In this document: positions 7,752 to 14,504 of the stretch, one piece after another
How positions within the stretch are numbered: the first letter of the stretch is position 1
Layout of the letters: every line of letters starts with the position of its first letter
Assembly (NCBI GenBank): GCA_902773365.1
Contig: CACYEG010000002.1
Location: 1 to 14,693 of the forward strand
Direction of reading: 5' to 3'
DNA: 14,693 nucleotides
From: an uncultured Erysipelotrichaceae bacterium
Lineage (GTDB): Bacteria > Bacillota_I > Bacilli_A > RF39 > UBA660
Notes under the pieces: model-generated
Told to the model about the DNA's origin: nothing
What the model saw: only the letters and a program-made list of their open reading frames with translations
The model's database searches: none
Made by a program: the position numbers and the translations under genes

Positions 7752-7760
7752 TGTTAAAAT
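7752..7760 (+). promoter_or_regulatory. extended -10 promoter of rnr
   Basis: TGT-TAAAAT. The -35 position falls in the T-tract of the preceding secG terminator and has no recognisable hexamer. The start is expected near 7767, giving a leader of about 13 nt with GAAGGT before the ATG at 7780. Confidence 0.5.
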
Positions 7761-7779
7761 ACTCATGAAGGTAGATATT

Positions 7780-9900
7780 ATGAAAGATAAAATATTGACT
7801 ATTTTAAAAAGTGAATTTAATGCGATAAGTACTGAAGAATTATGCTCAAAATTAGACGCTAACACAGACGAAATAAAGAGAATACAAGAAATATTAAACG
7901 AAATGGTTCAAAACTTTGAAGTATACTATACAAATAAGGAAAAATACATTTTGTTTGAAAATTGTAAAGACATAGAGATAGGAGAAATCGATGTCCATCC
8001 AAAAGGATTTGGATTTCTTTTATTACCTGGTGACGATGTTCATATAGATAAAAACATGCTAAATGGAGCGATAGATGGCGATATCGTCATAGTAGAAATA
8101 ACTTCTAGAAAACCAAAACTAGAAGGCAGAGTTTTAAAAATAGCGAAAAGAAATCTTAATAACCTTGTTGGGGAAGTAAAATATATACATGGTAAACCAT
8201 TTATGAACCTCGAAGATAGAAGAGCATTGATAATTGAATTGGATCCTAAAAGCACCCAAAATTGTGTTGATGGAACAATTATCACCGCAAGTATTATTAA
8301 AGAGGTTAGAAAAAATTATTATTTTGCTAGAGTTAAAGATATAGTTGGACATAAAGATGACGCTGGGGTAGACATATTAACTATTGCTTATAAGCACGAA
8401 ATTTATCCAGATTTTAGTGAAAAAGCTATGAGGGAAACAGAAGCAATACCGACAGAAGTAAAAGAAAGTGAACTAGAGGGAAGAACTGATTTAACAGATA
8501 AAATAATCTTTACTATAGATGGTGCCGATACAAAAGATATCGATGATGCAATAAGCTTAGAAGAAAAGAACGGTAACTATTTATTAGGAGTACATATCGC
8601 AGATGTAAGTTATTATGTAAAGGAAAATTCACAGTTAAATTATGATGCAATGCATAGAGGAACAAGCTCATACTTGGCAGATACAGTAATACCAATGTTA
8701 CCACACAAATTATCGAACGGAATTTGTTCTTTAAATGAAGGAGTTATAAGGTTAACTGAATCATGTGTTATGGAAATAGACAAAAATGGTAAAGTTGTAA
8801 ACTATGATATATTTCCAAGCTATATTAAATCAAGAAAAAAAATGACTTATGCTAATGTAAATGATATCCTTATGAGAGATATTATTCCAAAGGGATACGA
8901 GCCATTTGTCGAAATATTAAAGAAAATGAATGAATTAGCACATATTCTGCGCAAAGAAAAAATTAAAAGAGGATATATCGATTTTGGAATAGATGAAGCT
9001 AAAATATATTGCGATGAATTTGGAAGAGCAAAGGAAGTCAAAAAAATAGTTCGCGAAGATGGAGAAAAATTAATCGAAGACTTCATGATAGTAGCAAATG
9101 AAACAGTCGCAACCCACATTTACAATATGGATTTACCATTCGTATATAGAGTACACGATATACCTAGTAGAGAAAAAATAGACGAATTTATGAAGTTTGT
9201 TTCAATACTTGGTTATAGTGTAAATGCAGACTTAAATAAGTTGACACCACATACACTGCAAGGAATATTAAAAGAGTTAGAAGATAAGCCGGAATTTTTA
9301 GTTCTCTCATCAAGTCTTTTAAGAAGTATGAAGAAAGCTAAATATCAAGTAGAAAACATAGGACATTTTGGTCTTGGAAGCAAGTGCTACACTCATTTTA
9401 CAAGTCCAATTAGAAGATACCCTGATTTAACTGTACATAGACTTCTTCGCAAATACATATTTGATAAAGACATTATGTCTAGTACTAAGGATGATTTTAC
9501 ATGCAAGCTTTCAGAAATCGCGGAATTATCGAGCGATAGGGAAATTAAAGCACAAGAAACAGAAAGGGAAGTCGACGATATGAAAATGGCAGAATACATG
9601 CAAGGACATATTGGAGAAGAATATGATGGATTTATCTCTGGATTAATGAATTTTGGTTTATTCGTACAATTAGATAATTTAATTGAGGGGCTAGTTCATA
9701 TTAGCACTTTAAAAGGTGATTATTACAATTATAATGCAGACATAATGGCTATAGTAGGAGAGTCACATAAAAAAATGTATAGATTAGGTGACAAAGTTCG
9801 AGTTAAAGTAGTTGGTGCATCTAAAGAAAATAAAACGATAGACTTTGAATTAGTCGAGGGGGATAAAAATGCAAATAATAAACAGGAAAGCAAGATTTAA
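7780..9900 (+). CDS. rnr: ribonuclease R (RNB family 3'-5' exoribonuclease)
   Basis: RNase R degrades structured RNA processively from the 3' end and, with SmpB-tmRNA, removes non-stop mRNA. The protein has 706 residues. In order: an N-terminal winged-helix-like region (1-60), a cold-shock domain with GEIDVHPKGFGFLL (about 68-81), the RNB catalytic domain with IDGADTKDIDD whose aspartates D247, D253, D255 and D256 match the metal site of RNase II/R, and an S1 domain (about 610-685, YDGFISGLMNFGLFV). The Lys-rich tail of E. coli RNase R is not present. The ATG at 7780 is chosen because AAGGT lies about 7 nt upstream; the ATG at 7765 would be cut off by the predicted transcript start. The 3' end overlaps smpB by 32 nt. 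Confidence 0.95.
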   Translation: MKDKILTILKSEFNAISTEELCSKLDANTDEIKRIQEILNEMVQNFEVYYTNKEKYILFENCKDIEIGEIDVHPKGFGFLLLPGDDVHIDKNMLNGAIDGDIVIVEITSRKPKLEGRVLKIAKRNLNNLVGEVKYIHGKPFMNLEDRRALIIELDPKSTQNCVDGTIITASIIKEVRKNYYFARVKDIVGHKDDAGVDILTIAYKHEIYPDFSEKAMRETEAIPTEVKESELEGRTDLTDKIIFTIDGADTKDIDDAISLEEKNGNYLLGVHIADVSYYVKENSQLNYDAMHRGTSSYLADTVIPMLPHKLSNGICSLNEGVIRLTESCVMEIDKNGKVVNYDIFPSYIKSRKKMTYANVNDILMRDIIPKGYEPFVEILKKMNELAHILRKEKIKRGYIDFGIDEAKIYCDEFGRAKEVKKIVREDGEKLIEDFMIVANETVATHIYNMDLPFVYRVHDIPSREKIDEFMKFVSILGYSVNADLNKLTPHTLQGILKELEDKPEFLVLSSSLLRSMKKAKYQVENIGHFGLGSKCYTHFTSPIRRYPDLTVHRLLRKYIFDKDIMSSTKDDFTCKLSEIAELSSDREIKAQETEREVDDMKMAEYMQGHIGEEYDGFISGLMNFGLFVQLDNLIEGLVHISTLKGDYYNYNADIMAIVGESHKKMYRLGDKVRVKVVGASKENKTIDFELVEGDKNANNKQESKI

Positions 9901-10291
9901 TTATTTCATCGAAAGCGAACTAGAAGCTGGAATCGTATTAACAGGTACAGAGATAAAATCTATAAGAAAAGGTGGTGCCAATTTTAACGACGCTTATATA
10001 ACTATTAAAAATGGCGAAGCATATGTAATTAATATGTATATTGCCAAATATGAGGAAGGTAATAGATTCAATCATGATGAGAGAAGAACTAGAAAGCTTT
10101 TGCTACACAAGAACGAATTAAAGCGGTTAAGTAACGAACTAAGAAACACAGGAATTACTTTAGTTCCATTGAAACTCTATTTTAAGGGGAACTACGCTAA
10201 AGTTACTGTTGGTATTGCACGAGGTAAAAAATTATACGATAAAAGAGAGACTATAAAACAAAGAGACTTAGAACGAGAAGCAAGAAGATAG
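9869..10291 (+). CDS. smpB: SmpB, tmRNA-binding protein
   Basis: SmpB binds the tRNA-like part of tmRNA and delivers it to stalled ribosomes. The 140-residue sequence shows the family landmarks: NRKARFNYFIE at the N-terminus, GIVLTGTEIKSIRKGGANFNDAY, YE.GNRFNHDERRTRKLLLHK, LVPLKLYFK, and the C-terminal tail KKLYDKRETIKQRDLEREARR that enters the mRNA channel. It is a little shorter than usual because the tail ends early. The ATG at 9869 has GAGGGGG 6 nt upstream, within rnr, so the two genes are translationally coupled. The stop is TAG. Its RNA partner ssrA follows at once. Confidence 0.96.
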   Translation: MQIINRKARFNYFIESELEAGIVLTGTEIKSIRKGGANFNDAYITIKNGEAYVINMYIAKYEEGNRFNHDERRTRKLLLHKNELKRLSNELRNTGITLVPLKLYFKGNYAKVTVGIARGKKLYDKRETIKQRDLEREARR

Positions 10292-10300
10292 AGTGAGCAC

Positions 10301-10329
10301 TTGCAGATTTTATAGTATTATGTTATAAT
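10301..10329 (+). promoter_or_regulatory. ssrA promoter
   Basis: TTGCAG (10301-10306), 17-nt spacer, TATAAT (10324-10329), with TGT just upstream. The start would fall near 10336, a few bases before the mature tmRNA 5' end at 10343. Confidence 0.75.
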
Positions 10330-10342
10330 TTCAAGTACTTAC

Positions 10343-10709
10343 GGGGCCGTAATTTGGTTTCGACAGAGTATTGATTTGGCTTAACTGCAAGTAGAAGTTC
10401 ATCTTTAACGAACAAAAATAAATTAAATGACAAAAAAACAAGCGCATTTGGCGCTCCTGCACTAGCTTTTGCCTAAGATAGGTATTGGTGCATTCCATGC
10501 TGAGTTAACTTAGGACTCAATATTGGGATTCATATTACTAAGTTATATCTATATATTAGTCTAGAATATATAGATGAATTTAATTAGACTTACTTGTTAG
10601 AGGGTTGTTGGTGCCTTGTTCTAGCAAGGAAAATAAAACACTAACTAAACTTGTAGATGTTATTCTGAATGTGCTTTGGACAGCGGTTCGAGTCCGCTCG
10701 GTTCCACCA
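10343..10709 (+). ncRNA. ssrA: tmRNA (transfer-messenger RNA)
   Basis: A 367-nt tmRNA. The 5' GGGGCCG (10343-10349) pairs with CGGTTCC (10699-10705) to form a 7-bp acceptor stem with encoded CCA (10707-10709). The D-loop-like GGTTTCGACA is at 10356-10365. The T arm is AGCGG (10682-10686)/CCGCT (10694-10698) around loop TTCGAGT. After the tag, TGAGT (10501-10505)/ACTCA (10515-10519) with AACTTAG (10507-10513) pairing to CTAAGTT (10538-10544) forms a clear pseudoknot. An AT-rich 11-bp hairpin follows (10547-10575). Charged with alanine, tmRNA frees stalled ribosomes and tags the nascent protein for proteolysis; SmpB and RNase R are encoded immediately upstream. Confidence 0.97.
10429..10476 (+). 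other. tmRNA proteolysis-tag reading frame
   Basis: The frame ending at TAA 10474-10476 reads DKKTSAFGAPALAFA if GAC at 10429 is the resume codon. The stop and the last seven residues (APALAFA) are certain from the frame; the start is inferred because mycoplasma tags also begin Asp-Lys and the frame upstream is a Lys/Asn run. The end -AFA resembles mycoplasma tags (for example -NYAFA) rather than the -ALAA of Bacillus. Confidence 0.7.
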
Positions 10710-10720
10710 AATGTGAGTGC

Positions 10721-10741
10721 AAGAGCAATTGCTCTTTTTTT
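10721..10741 (+). terminator. ssrA terminator
   Basis: AAGAGCAATTGCTCTT (10721-10736) is a perfect 16-nt palindrome, giving a stem AAGAGC/GCTCTT with an AATT loop, followed by a T-tract to 10741. It lies 11 nt after the encoded CCA end. Confidence 0.85.
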
Positions 10742-10754
10742 ATTATAAGAAAAA

Positions 10755-10763
10755 TGCTATAAT
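10755..10763 (+). promoter_or_regulatory. extended -10 promoter of the 317-aa orphan gene
   Basis: TGC-TATAAT. The -35 position falls in the ssrA terminator T-tract (TTTTTT). The predicted leader from about 10771 is 13 nt and carries TGGTGAT before the ATG at 10784. Confidence 0.6.
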
Positions 10764-10783
10764 ACGACTCAAATGGTGATATT

Positions 10784-11737
10784 ATGGAAGAAATTATTGA
10801 ATTATCAAATATACTTACAAGATTCATAGTTGTGCTCATTTACTGTAGCTATGCTAGAGAAACCAATAATGCGTATTTACTTAGTCTAATAGATGGATTT
10901 AAAGACTTTAGCAAAATTGTAAATCCAAAACAACTAAAAAATAATTTCATGGAAGAAATAGGTAAAATTCACGAATTGGGATTCGATTTATTTACAAGAC
11001 TAGAGAGAATCTATAGACTTTATGGCATCACTACATTTGATGGCTGTGTCGAAAGAATACTTGAAATATGGAGTAATAATCATATAAACAATCCAGAATT
11101 AATTAAAAATACATTACTCAATCTTTCCTGTATGTACAATTCTTACCCTGATGTGAGAGAATTTGCTACTAAATCTTTAGAACAACTATATGTCGATATG
11201 TTTTACGAAGGTATGCTTGATCCCATGGCTAGTATCGGCACTTCTCATGAACCACTATATGCGAAATTGCCGGTTGACGAAAAATTCTTTGATATAAACT
11301 TACAAATAATAGCAGATAGACGGATCAATTGGAGTATTTATAGTAATGGAACACACGTATTGGATGGATTATGCTATTATTATAAATCTGCCAGAGATAA
11401 TAAAAATGAAAAATTGACAACCTATTATCACGATGCCATAATGGCTGCCATAAAGGGTTCTTGTAGTTTATTTAGTAATAAATTTTCTACTCCTTATTCT
11501 TTCGATACTGAAATAATTCGTCCACCCTTATACTTTAGGCTATTTCAAGATGACAGTAAACTCGATGACGAACTAAAAAATGAGATTATGGATTACCTAC
11601 TAACTGACGAAGGCTTTAATAACCAATGTAATAGTAATAACGAATTAGGATTATATAAGGATACAAGTGAACAATCCGATGTAGAGATAGCCAAAATAAA
11701 TGAATTGAGAGCTAAAAGAAAGGAATTCATACAATAG
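10784..11737 (+). CDS. hypothetical protein, no recognised family (317 aa)
   Basis: I do not recognise this protein. It has no signal peptide. It looks soluble and largely helical, with one moderately hydrophobic N-terminal helix (about residues 9-24) and a charged C-terminal tail rich in Lys, Arg and Glu. The middle contains aromatic-rich blocks (YVDMFYEGMLDP about 144-155; YHDAIMAA about 213-220). No nucleotide-binding loop, zinc motif or catalytic signature is visible. It has its own promoter after the ssrA terminator and a TGGTGAT ribosome binding site. The next gene has a separate promoter 31 nt after this stop and no terminator intervenes, so some read-through is possible. The length and even codon use argue for a real gene. 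Confidence 0.75.
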   Translation: MEEIIELSNILTRFIVVLIYCSYARETNNAYLLSLIDGFKDFSKIVNPKQLKNNFMEEIGKIHELGFDLFTRLERIYRLYGITTFDGCVERILEIWSNNHINNPELIKNTLLNLSCMYNSYPDVREFATKSLEQLYVDMFYEGMLDPMASIGTSHEPLYAKLPVDEKFFDINLQIIADRRINWSIYSNGTHVLDGLCYYYKSARDNKNEKLTTYYHDAIMAAIKGSCSLFSNKFSTPYSFDTEIIRPPLYFRLFQDDSKLDDELKNEIMDYLLTDEGFNNQCNSNNELGLYKDTSEQSDVEIAKINELRAKRKEFIQ

Positions 11738-11768
11738 TTAAAAATATTGAGACAAATACGAGAAAAAA

Positions 11769-11777
11769 TGGTATAAT
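11769..11777 (+). promoter_or_regulatory. extended -10 promoter of the pilin-like/GDPD fusion
   Basis: TGG-TATAAT, with GAGACA 17 nt upstream (11749-11754) as a possible -35. The start is expected near 11784, giving a leader of only about 11 nt. The ribosome binding site, GGGTTGA, is weaker than those of the neighbouring genes. Confidence 0.6.
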
Positions 11778-11794
11778 TTTGTTGGGTTGATTAT

Positions 11795-13189
11795 ATGAAA
11801 AAATTATTTCTTATTTTATTACTATCTTTTTGGGGAATTACAACTGCACAAGCAATTCCTGTATTTAACGAGATCCCTGATGATCCAACGACACAAACTA
11901 CAACAACTAGGTCTATTGACACTACCACAGGCACTACAAGTACAACTCATAGAAAACACGGATTAGACATTGAAGTTGACTCTACGGAAGACGAATATAC
12001 TGATAGTTTACAACAAGATGTTGATAGCCCACAGGATGAATATATAGAAACGACTTCTTATGAGAATGACTTTTCATCTAATTGTATTGATTTCTCACCG
12101 GCTATGAGGGTAATAGGTATTTTAGTATTAATACTAAAAATTGCTATTCCACTTATAATTATAGTGATTGCTACGGTAAATATGTTTAATACTATTACAA
12201 GTGGTAAATCAGATGACTTTAATAATATTGTCAAAAAAACGGCTTTTTCTATAGTTGGGGGTATCCTTATATTCTTATCACCAACTATAGTTGATTTGGT
12301 AATGAATGCTGTAACTAGAATAGCTAATAAACCAAGCACGTATACTGATATAGAGATGTGCCTGACTTGCATAAATCATCCGACATCGGATGAATGCTCA
12401 GAGTATATAGAATTGAGCAAGCAAGGCAGTTATGGAAAATCCGTATTAATTAAGAAGCCATCGAGTACAACAACTATAACTACAACACAATCAGTTAAAC
12501 ACGGCGGTGGCGGCGGTGGCGGAAGTGTAAATGCAAAATATGCGCCACATAAAGGGCCTATTTCGTTACCTATAACAAAAGGTGCAGGCCTTTGGATAGC
12601 GCATCAAAAGAATTCTACGGAAAAAATCAATAAAGCAGTTAATGATCGTTTCTACGGAATAGAAGTAGATGTTGCATACATAAATGGTGAATTCATTCTG
12701 CATCATGCCAATACTACGGGAAATGGGGCAAAACTAATAGATTTCTTAAAGATTGCTCGCAAAAACGGAATACTTGCCGTATTGGACTTAAAGAATATTG
12801 CGGGAAAGTATTCTGAGTTAGTATCAATTGTTAAAAAGAATTATTCCATTGATTCAGTGATATTCATGGCTATGGAAAAAAATAAACTAAACGGAATATA
12901 CAACATAGATTCTCAAGCAAGATTATGGTATATTAACGGAGTTAGTACTACTGCACCAAATAATTATTTTAATAAAGATGAAATGACGCAAGAATTCATA
13001 GACAAGATTGAAGGCGTTGCAGTTCTTGCATTGCTAGTTGACAAAGACATAGTGGATTGGGCACATAATAACGGACTTACTATAGAAGCATTTTCATATT
13101 TAGATTACATGTACCCTGGAACGCCTGTAACTAAATTGCGTGAATGGGGTGTAGACTATGTGTCTGCAAATGAAATAGATGAAGATTAA
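11795..13189 (+). CDS. secreted membrane protein: VirB2/TrbC-like pilin domain fused to a GDPD-like domain
   Basis: A 464-residue multi-domain protein. Residues 1-20 are a signal peptide ending AQA. A Thr-rich and acidic stretch follows (31-90). Two hydrophobic helices (about 103-131 and 149-173) flank the short polar loop TSGKSDDFNNIVKK, the layout of VirB2/TrbC-type pilins. Cysteines C97, C189, C192 and C201 bracket the helices and could form disulfides outside. A Thr-rich linker and seven glycines (237-243) lead to residues 265-464, which resemble glycerophosphodiester phosphodiesterase (GDPD/PLC-like barrel): IAH with H270, GIEVDV with E290 and D292, HH at 303-304, LDLK at 330-333, and a terminal GVDYVSAN. 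The usual HR is HQ and the usual HD is HA, so activity is uncertain. Topology places this domain outside the cell. The DUF1015 gene follows on the same transcript. Confidence 0.75.
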   Translation: MKKLFLILLLSFWGITTAQAIPVFNEIPDDPTTQTTTTRSIDTTTGTTSTTHRKHGLDIEVDSTEDEYTDSLQQDVDSPQDEYIETTSYENDFSSNCIDFSPAMRVIGILVLILKIAIPLIIIVIATVNMFNTITSGKSDDFNNIVKKTAFSIVGGILIFLSPTIVDLVMNAVTRIANKPSTYTDIEMCLTCINHPTSDECSEYIELSKQGSYGKSVLIKKPSSTTTITTTQSVKHGGGGGGGSVNAKYAPHKGPISLPITKGAGLWIAHQKNSTEKINKAVNDRFYGIEVDVAYINGEFILHHANTTGNGAKLIDFLKIARKNGILAVLDLKNIAGKYSELVSIVKKNYSIDSVIFMAMEKNKLNGIYNIDSQARLWYINGVSTTAPNNYFNKDEMTQEFIDKIEGVAVLALLVDKDIVDWAHNNGLTIEAFSYLDYMYPGTPVTKLREWGVDYVSANEIDED

Positions 13190-13214
13190 AATGGTAAGAA
13201 GGGAGACATATAAA

Positions 13215-14477
13215 ATGAAAATACCATTTAAAAGTGGCAATATACTTTTGCCAAAACAAACAGATATGACGAAGTGGAGTGTTGTAGCTTGTGATCAATA
13301 TACAAGTGAACCAGAGTATTGGAATAGCGTAAGAGACATTGTTGGCGATTTTCCAAGTACCCTAAAATTAACTCTACCAGAAATATATTTGGAAGAACCA
13401 AATGTCGAAGAGAGAATTAAAGGTATTAACAAAAATATGGAAGAATTATTAGATAAAGACTTTTTCCAAGAATACGAAGACTCTATGTTCTATATTAGAA
13501 GGACTCAAGCAGATGGTAAAGTAAGAGAAGGATTAATCGGTGTAGTTGACTTAGAAGATTATTCTTATGAAGTCGGTTCACAAACGATGATTAGAGCAAC
13601 TGAGAAGACAGTAATTGAACGCATACCGCCAAGAGTAAAAATAAGAGAAAACGCACCAATTGAATTTCCTCACATAATGATTTTAATTGATGATGAAAAA
13701 AGAGATATTATAGAACCACTATCTAGTATAGTTAGCGATAGTGATATTGTGTATGACTTCGATTTAATGAAAAATGGAGGACACATAAAAGGTTATAAAT
13801 TAAACAAGGCTACTATCGACGACATAAATAATAAATTGGAAGCCTTAGCAGAACCAGAGTATTTTAATAAAAAGTACGGTGTTCAAGATAAAGGCGTATT
13901 ATTGTTCGCTATGGGAGATGGCAACCATTCTCTTGCAACAGCAAAAGCATGTTATGAATCTTTAAAAAGGACTATGAGTGAAGAGGAGTACTTATCACAT
14001 CCAGCTAGATATGCATTAGTCGAATTAGTAAACCTACATAGCGAGGCATTAGAATTTGAAGCAATTAATAGAGTTGCTTTTGATACAGACCCTAACGAAC
14101 TCATAGCAGAATTAAACAAATTTTACAGTATCAATACTGATGGTAATGGAGAAGAGGTTACTATAGTAACGCAAGACAAGGAAGAAACAGTGTATATAGC
14201 AAATCCAAAATCAAATATAGCGGTTGGATCAATTCAAATGTTCTTGGATGAATACCTAAAAACACATAGTGGCAAAATTGACTATATTCACGGTGATGAT
14301 GTTACTAGGGATTTGACTAGAAGTAATAATAACAACATAGGATTTATTTTCAAACCAATGAAAAAAGAAGAACTCTTTAAAACAGTAATTCTTGATGGAG
14401 CATTACCAAGAAAAACATTCTCTATGGGACATAGCTATGATAAGAGATACTATTTGGAAGGAAGAAAAATAAAATAG
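13215..14477 (+). CDS. DUF1015 family protein
   Basis: This 420-residue cytoplasmic protein belongs to the conserved DUF1015 family, common in clostridia and relatives, whose biochemical role I cannot state with confidence; in clostridia it is often near serine biosynthesis genes, which is not the case here. Landmarks are KWSVVACDQYTSEPEYW near the N-terminus, MGDGNHSLATAKA (233-245), and the C-terminal PRKTFSMGHSYDKRYYLEGR block. The ATG at 13215 is preferred because AAGGGAG (13199-13205) lies 9 nt upstream and the family starts here; ATGs at 13179 and 13191 would add 8-12 basic residues. It begins 25 nt after the fusion gene with no promoter between. Its TAG stop donates the first base of the terminator stem. 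Confidence 0.9.
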   Translation: MKIPFKSGNILLPKQTDMTKWSVVACDQYTSEPEYWNSVRDIVGDFPSTLKLTLPEIYLEEPNVEERIKGINKNMEELLDKDFFQEYEDSMFYIRRTQADGKVREGLIGVVDLEDYSYEVGSQTMIRATEKTVIERIPPRVKIRENAPIEFPHIMILIDDEKRDIIEPLSSIVSDSDIVYDFDLMKNGGHIKGYKLNKATIDDINNKLEALAEPEYFNKKYGVQDKGVLLFAMGDGNHSLATAKACYESLKRTMSEEEYLSHPARYALVELVNLHSEALEFEAINRVAFDTDPNELIAELNKFYSINTDGNGEEVTIVTQDKEETVYIANPKSNIAVGSIQMFLDEYLKTHSGKIDYIHGDDVTRDLTRSNNNNIGFIFKPMKKEELFKTVILDGALPRKTFSMGHSYDKRYYLEGRKIK

Positions 14478-14504
14478 CACATCAATAGTGATGTGCTTTT
14501 TTTT
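14477..14504. terminator. bidirectional terminator between convergent genes
   Basis: GCACATCA (14477-14484) and TGATGTGC (14489-14496) form a perfect 8-bp stem with a 4-nt loop, followed by eight T (14497-14504). On the minus strand the same stem is preceded by eight A and followed by TATTTTATTTTT, so it can also end the converging pilin-like gene. Confidence 0.9.

Noticed and set aside
7729..7779. N-terminal extension of RNase R from a GTG at 7729
   Set aside because: The GTG lies in the secG terminator hairpin and the segment contains the rnr promoter.
10301..10780. tRNA gene near 10680 with a CCA end
   Set aside because: The T arm and acceptor stem belong to the tmRNA; the partner strand is 350 nt upstream and there is no anticodon arm.
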